Positions 4,975 through 5,453 of a stretch of DNA of 5,453 bases are shown here, one piece after another. The DNA comes from Candidatus Poseidoniaceae archaeon (GTDB lineage Archaea > Thermoplasmatota > Poseidoniia > Poseidoniales > Poseidoniaceae), in contig JAKMFY010000068.1 of assembly GCA_022425185.1 (NCBI GenBank), forward strand, positions 1 to 5,453, read 5' to 3'. Under the pieces are notes generated by a model. It did not search any database, was not told the DNA's origin, and saw only the letters and a list, made by a program, of their open reading frames with translations. The position numbers and the translations under genes were made by a program. How positions within the stretch are numbered: position 1 is the first letter of the stretch; each line of letters begins with the position of its first letter.

Positions 4975-5453
4975 TCCATCGAGATGGCCTTGCTGATACG
5001 CAACACCTATGCCTGCGCCGATAAGAAGAAGTAGAATCAAAAAGTTACGAAGACCTTTCTTCTTCTTAGGTTTCGCTGACGGTGTTTCTGGTGATACTGT
5101 CACTTCTAACGGAGGAAGTTGTTCTAAGGGCGGAAGTTCGGCAAGATTAGGAAGTGCAGGTAAAACATCATCAGGTTCTACTTTGATTCGATCTTCAGGA
5201 TAGAGTTGGTCCAAATCTTCCAACCCTGGTGCTTCTGGGATTGGGCCAAGTACTTCGTCCCAGATTTCATCCAATTGAGATTGCGTTACTGGTTTTGTTA
5301 ACCACCCTACAGCTCCGGCTGAGAACGTTGCTTGTTCTGCCAGATCAGAAAGTCTGTTTGGGGCGATGAAAAGAATTCTCGAATCTCCTCCATGTTCGCG
5401 CATTTCAAGTGCTGCCAAATGCCCATCGAGGGATGGTATGTCAAGAGACATAA
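4966..5453 (-). CDS. Degenerate receiver-domain protein with C-terminal membrane anchor (partial, N-terminus outside window)
   Basis: The gene runs off the right edge; the Met codon at 5451 is probably internal, since the reading frame stays open and a receiver domain would need about 50 more residues. Counting from that Met, residues 1-70 look like the second half of a response-regulator receiver: IPSLDG (5-10, compare MPGMDG), ILFIAP (26-31, strand 4), AGAVGWLTKP (45-54) with the conserved Lys53, then a final helix. Aligned on the Pro, the phospho-acceptor Asp is replaced by Ser2, and the Thr/Ser of strand 4 by Ala30, so it is probably not a normal phosphorylated switch. Residues 71-127 are an acidic, proline-rich linker with near-repeats (LPPLEQLPPLEV). 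KPKKKKG (127-133) precedes a membrane helix (about 137-152) and a nine-residue end. The basic stretch places the receiver in the cytoplasm, giving a tail-anchored protein. Partner and output are unknown. It converges on the small membrane protein gene with overlapping 3' ends. Confidence 0.72.
   Translation of the reverse strand, partial: MSLDIPSLDGHLAALEMREHGGDSRILFIAPNRLSDLAEQATFSAGAVGWLTKPVTQSQLDEIWDEVLGPIPEAPGLEDLDQLYPEDRIKVEPDDVLPALPNLAELPPLEQLPPLEVTVSPETPSAKPKKKKGLRNFLILLLLIGAGIGVAYQQGHLDGLL

Noticed and set aside
5009..5203. A 64-codon plus-strand open frame rich in Ser, Gly and Arg
   Set aside because: It is antisense to the linker and membrane anchor of the receiver-like gene; its composition mirrors that low-complexity linker.
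1..5453. CRISPR arrays, tRNA or rRNA genes, insertion sequences, attachment sites, defence modules
   Set aside because: No regularly spaced repeats, transposase or integrase motifs, terminal inverted repeats or RNA-gene signatures were seen by eye on either strand.

Overview
The window looks like ordinary prokaryotic chromosome. My best guess is a planktonic marine archaeon of the Poseidoniales/Marine Group II kind, but no marker gene here proves it. The hints are GGTGAT-type Shine-Dalgarno sites three bases before two start codons, TATA-like boxes rather than clear -35/-10 pairs, a lipobox protein with a large exported peptidase domain, and a eukaryote-like OMP decarboxylase. A bacterial origin is not excluded. 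Genes are packed tightly, with touching or overlapping ends, and only one sizeable non-coding stretch (about 200 bases, very AT-rich). I see no tRNA, rRNA, CRISPR array, insertion sequence or other mobile element.

Layout from left to right. Positions 1-100 hold the last 32 codons of pstB, the ATPase of the phosphate ABC importer. It is followed after 9 bases by a PhoU-family regulator (110-781, +). A type II (eukaryote/rhizobium-type) glutamine synthetase runs towards it on the minus strand (1795-785), with only three bases between the two stop codons. The AT-rich spacer 1796-1997 carries candidate TATA boxes for the synthetase and a hairpin just behind the next gene. That gene (3821-1998, -) encodes a secreted lipoprotein peptidase of the S15/CocE family. 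It is divergently arranged with pyrF (3902-4696, +), an OMP decarboxylase of the eukaryotic type. pyrF overlaps by ATGA a small single-pass membrane protein (4693-4974, +). The 3' end of that gene overlaps by 9 bases the convergent last gene (5453-4966, -, cut by the window edge), a degenerate receiver domain fused through a proline/acidic linker to a C-terminal membrane anchor.

Functionally the window touches phosphate uptake control (pstB-phoU), nitrogen assimilation (glutamine synthetase), use of external peptides (lipoprotein peptidase) and pyrimidine synthesis (pyrF), plus two membrane proteins of unknown role. I do not see a single new multi-gene system. The observations most worth following are individual protein oddities: a pyrF product in which the near-universal phosphate-gripping arginine reads as serine, a PhoU lacking the Asp in both ExxxD metal motifs, and a tail-anchored pseudo-receiver lacking the usual phospho-acceptor Asp.
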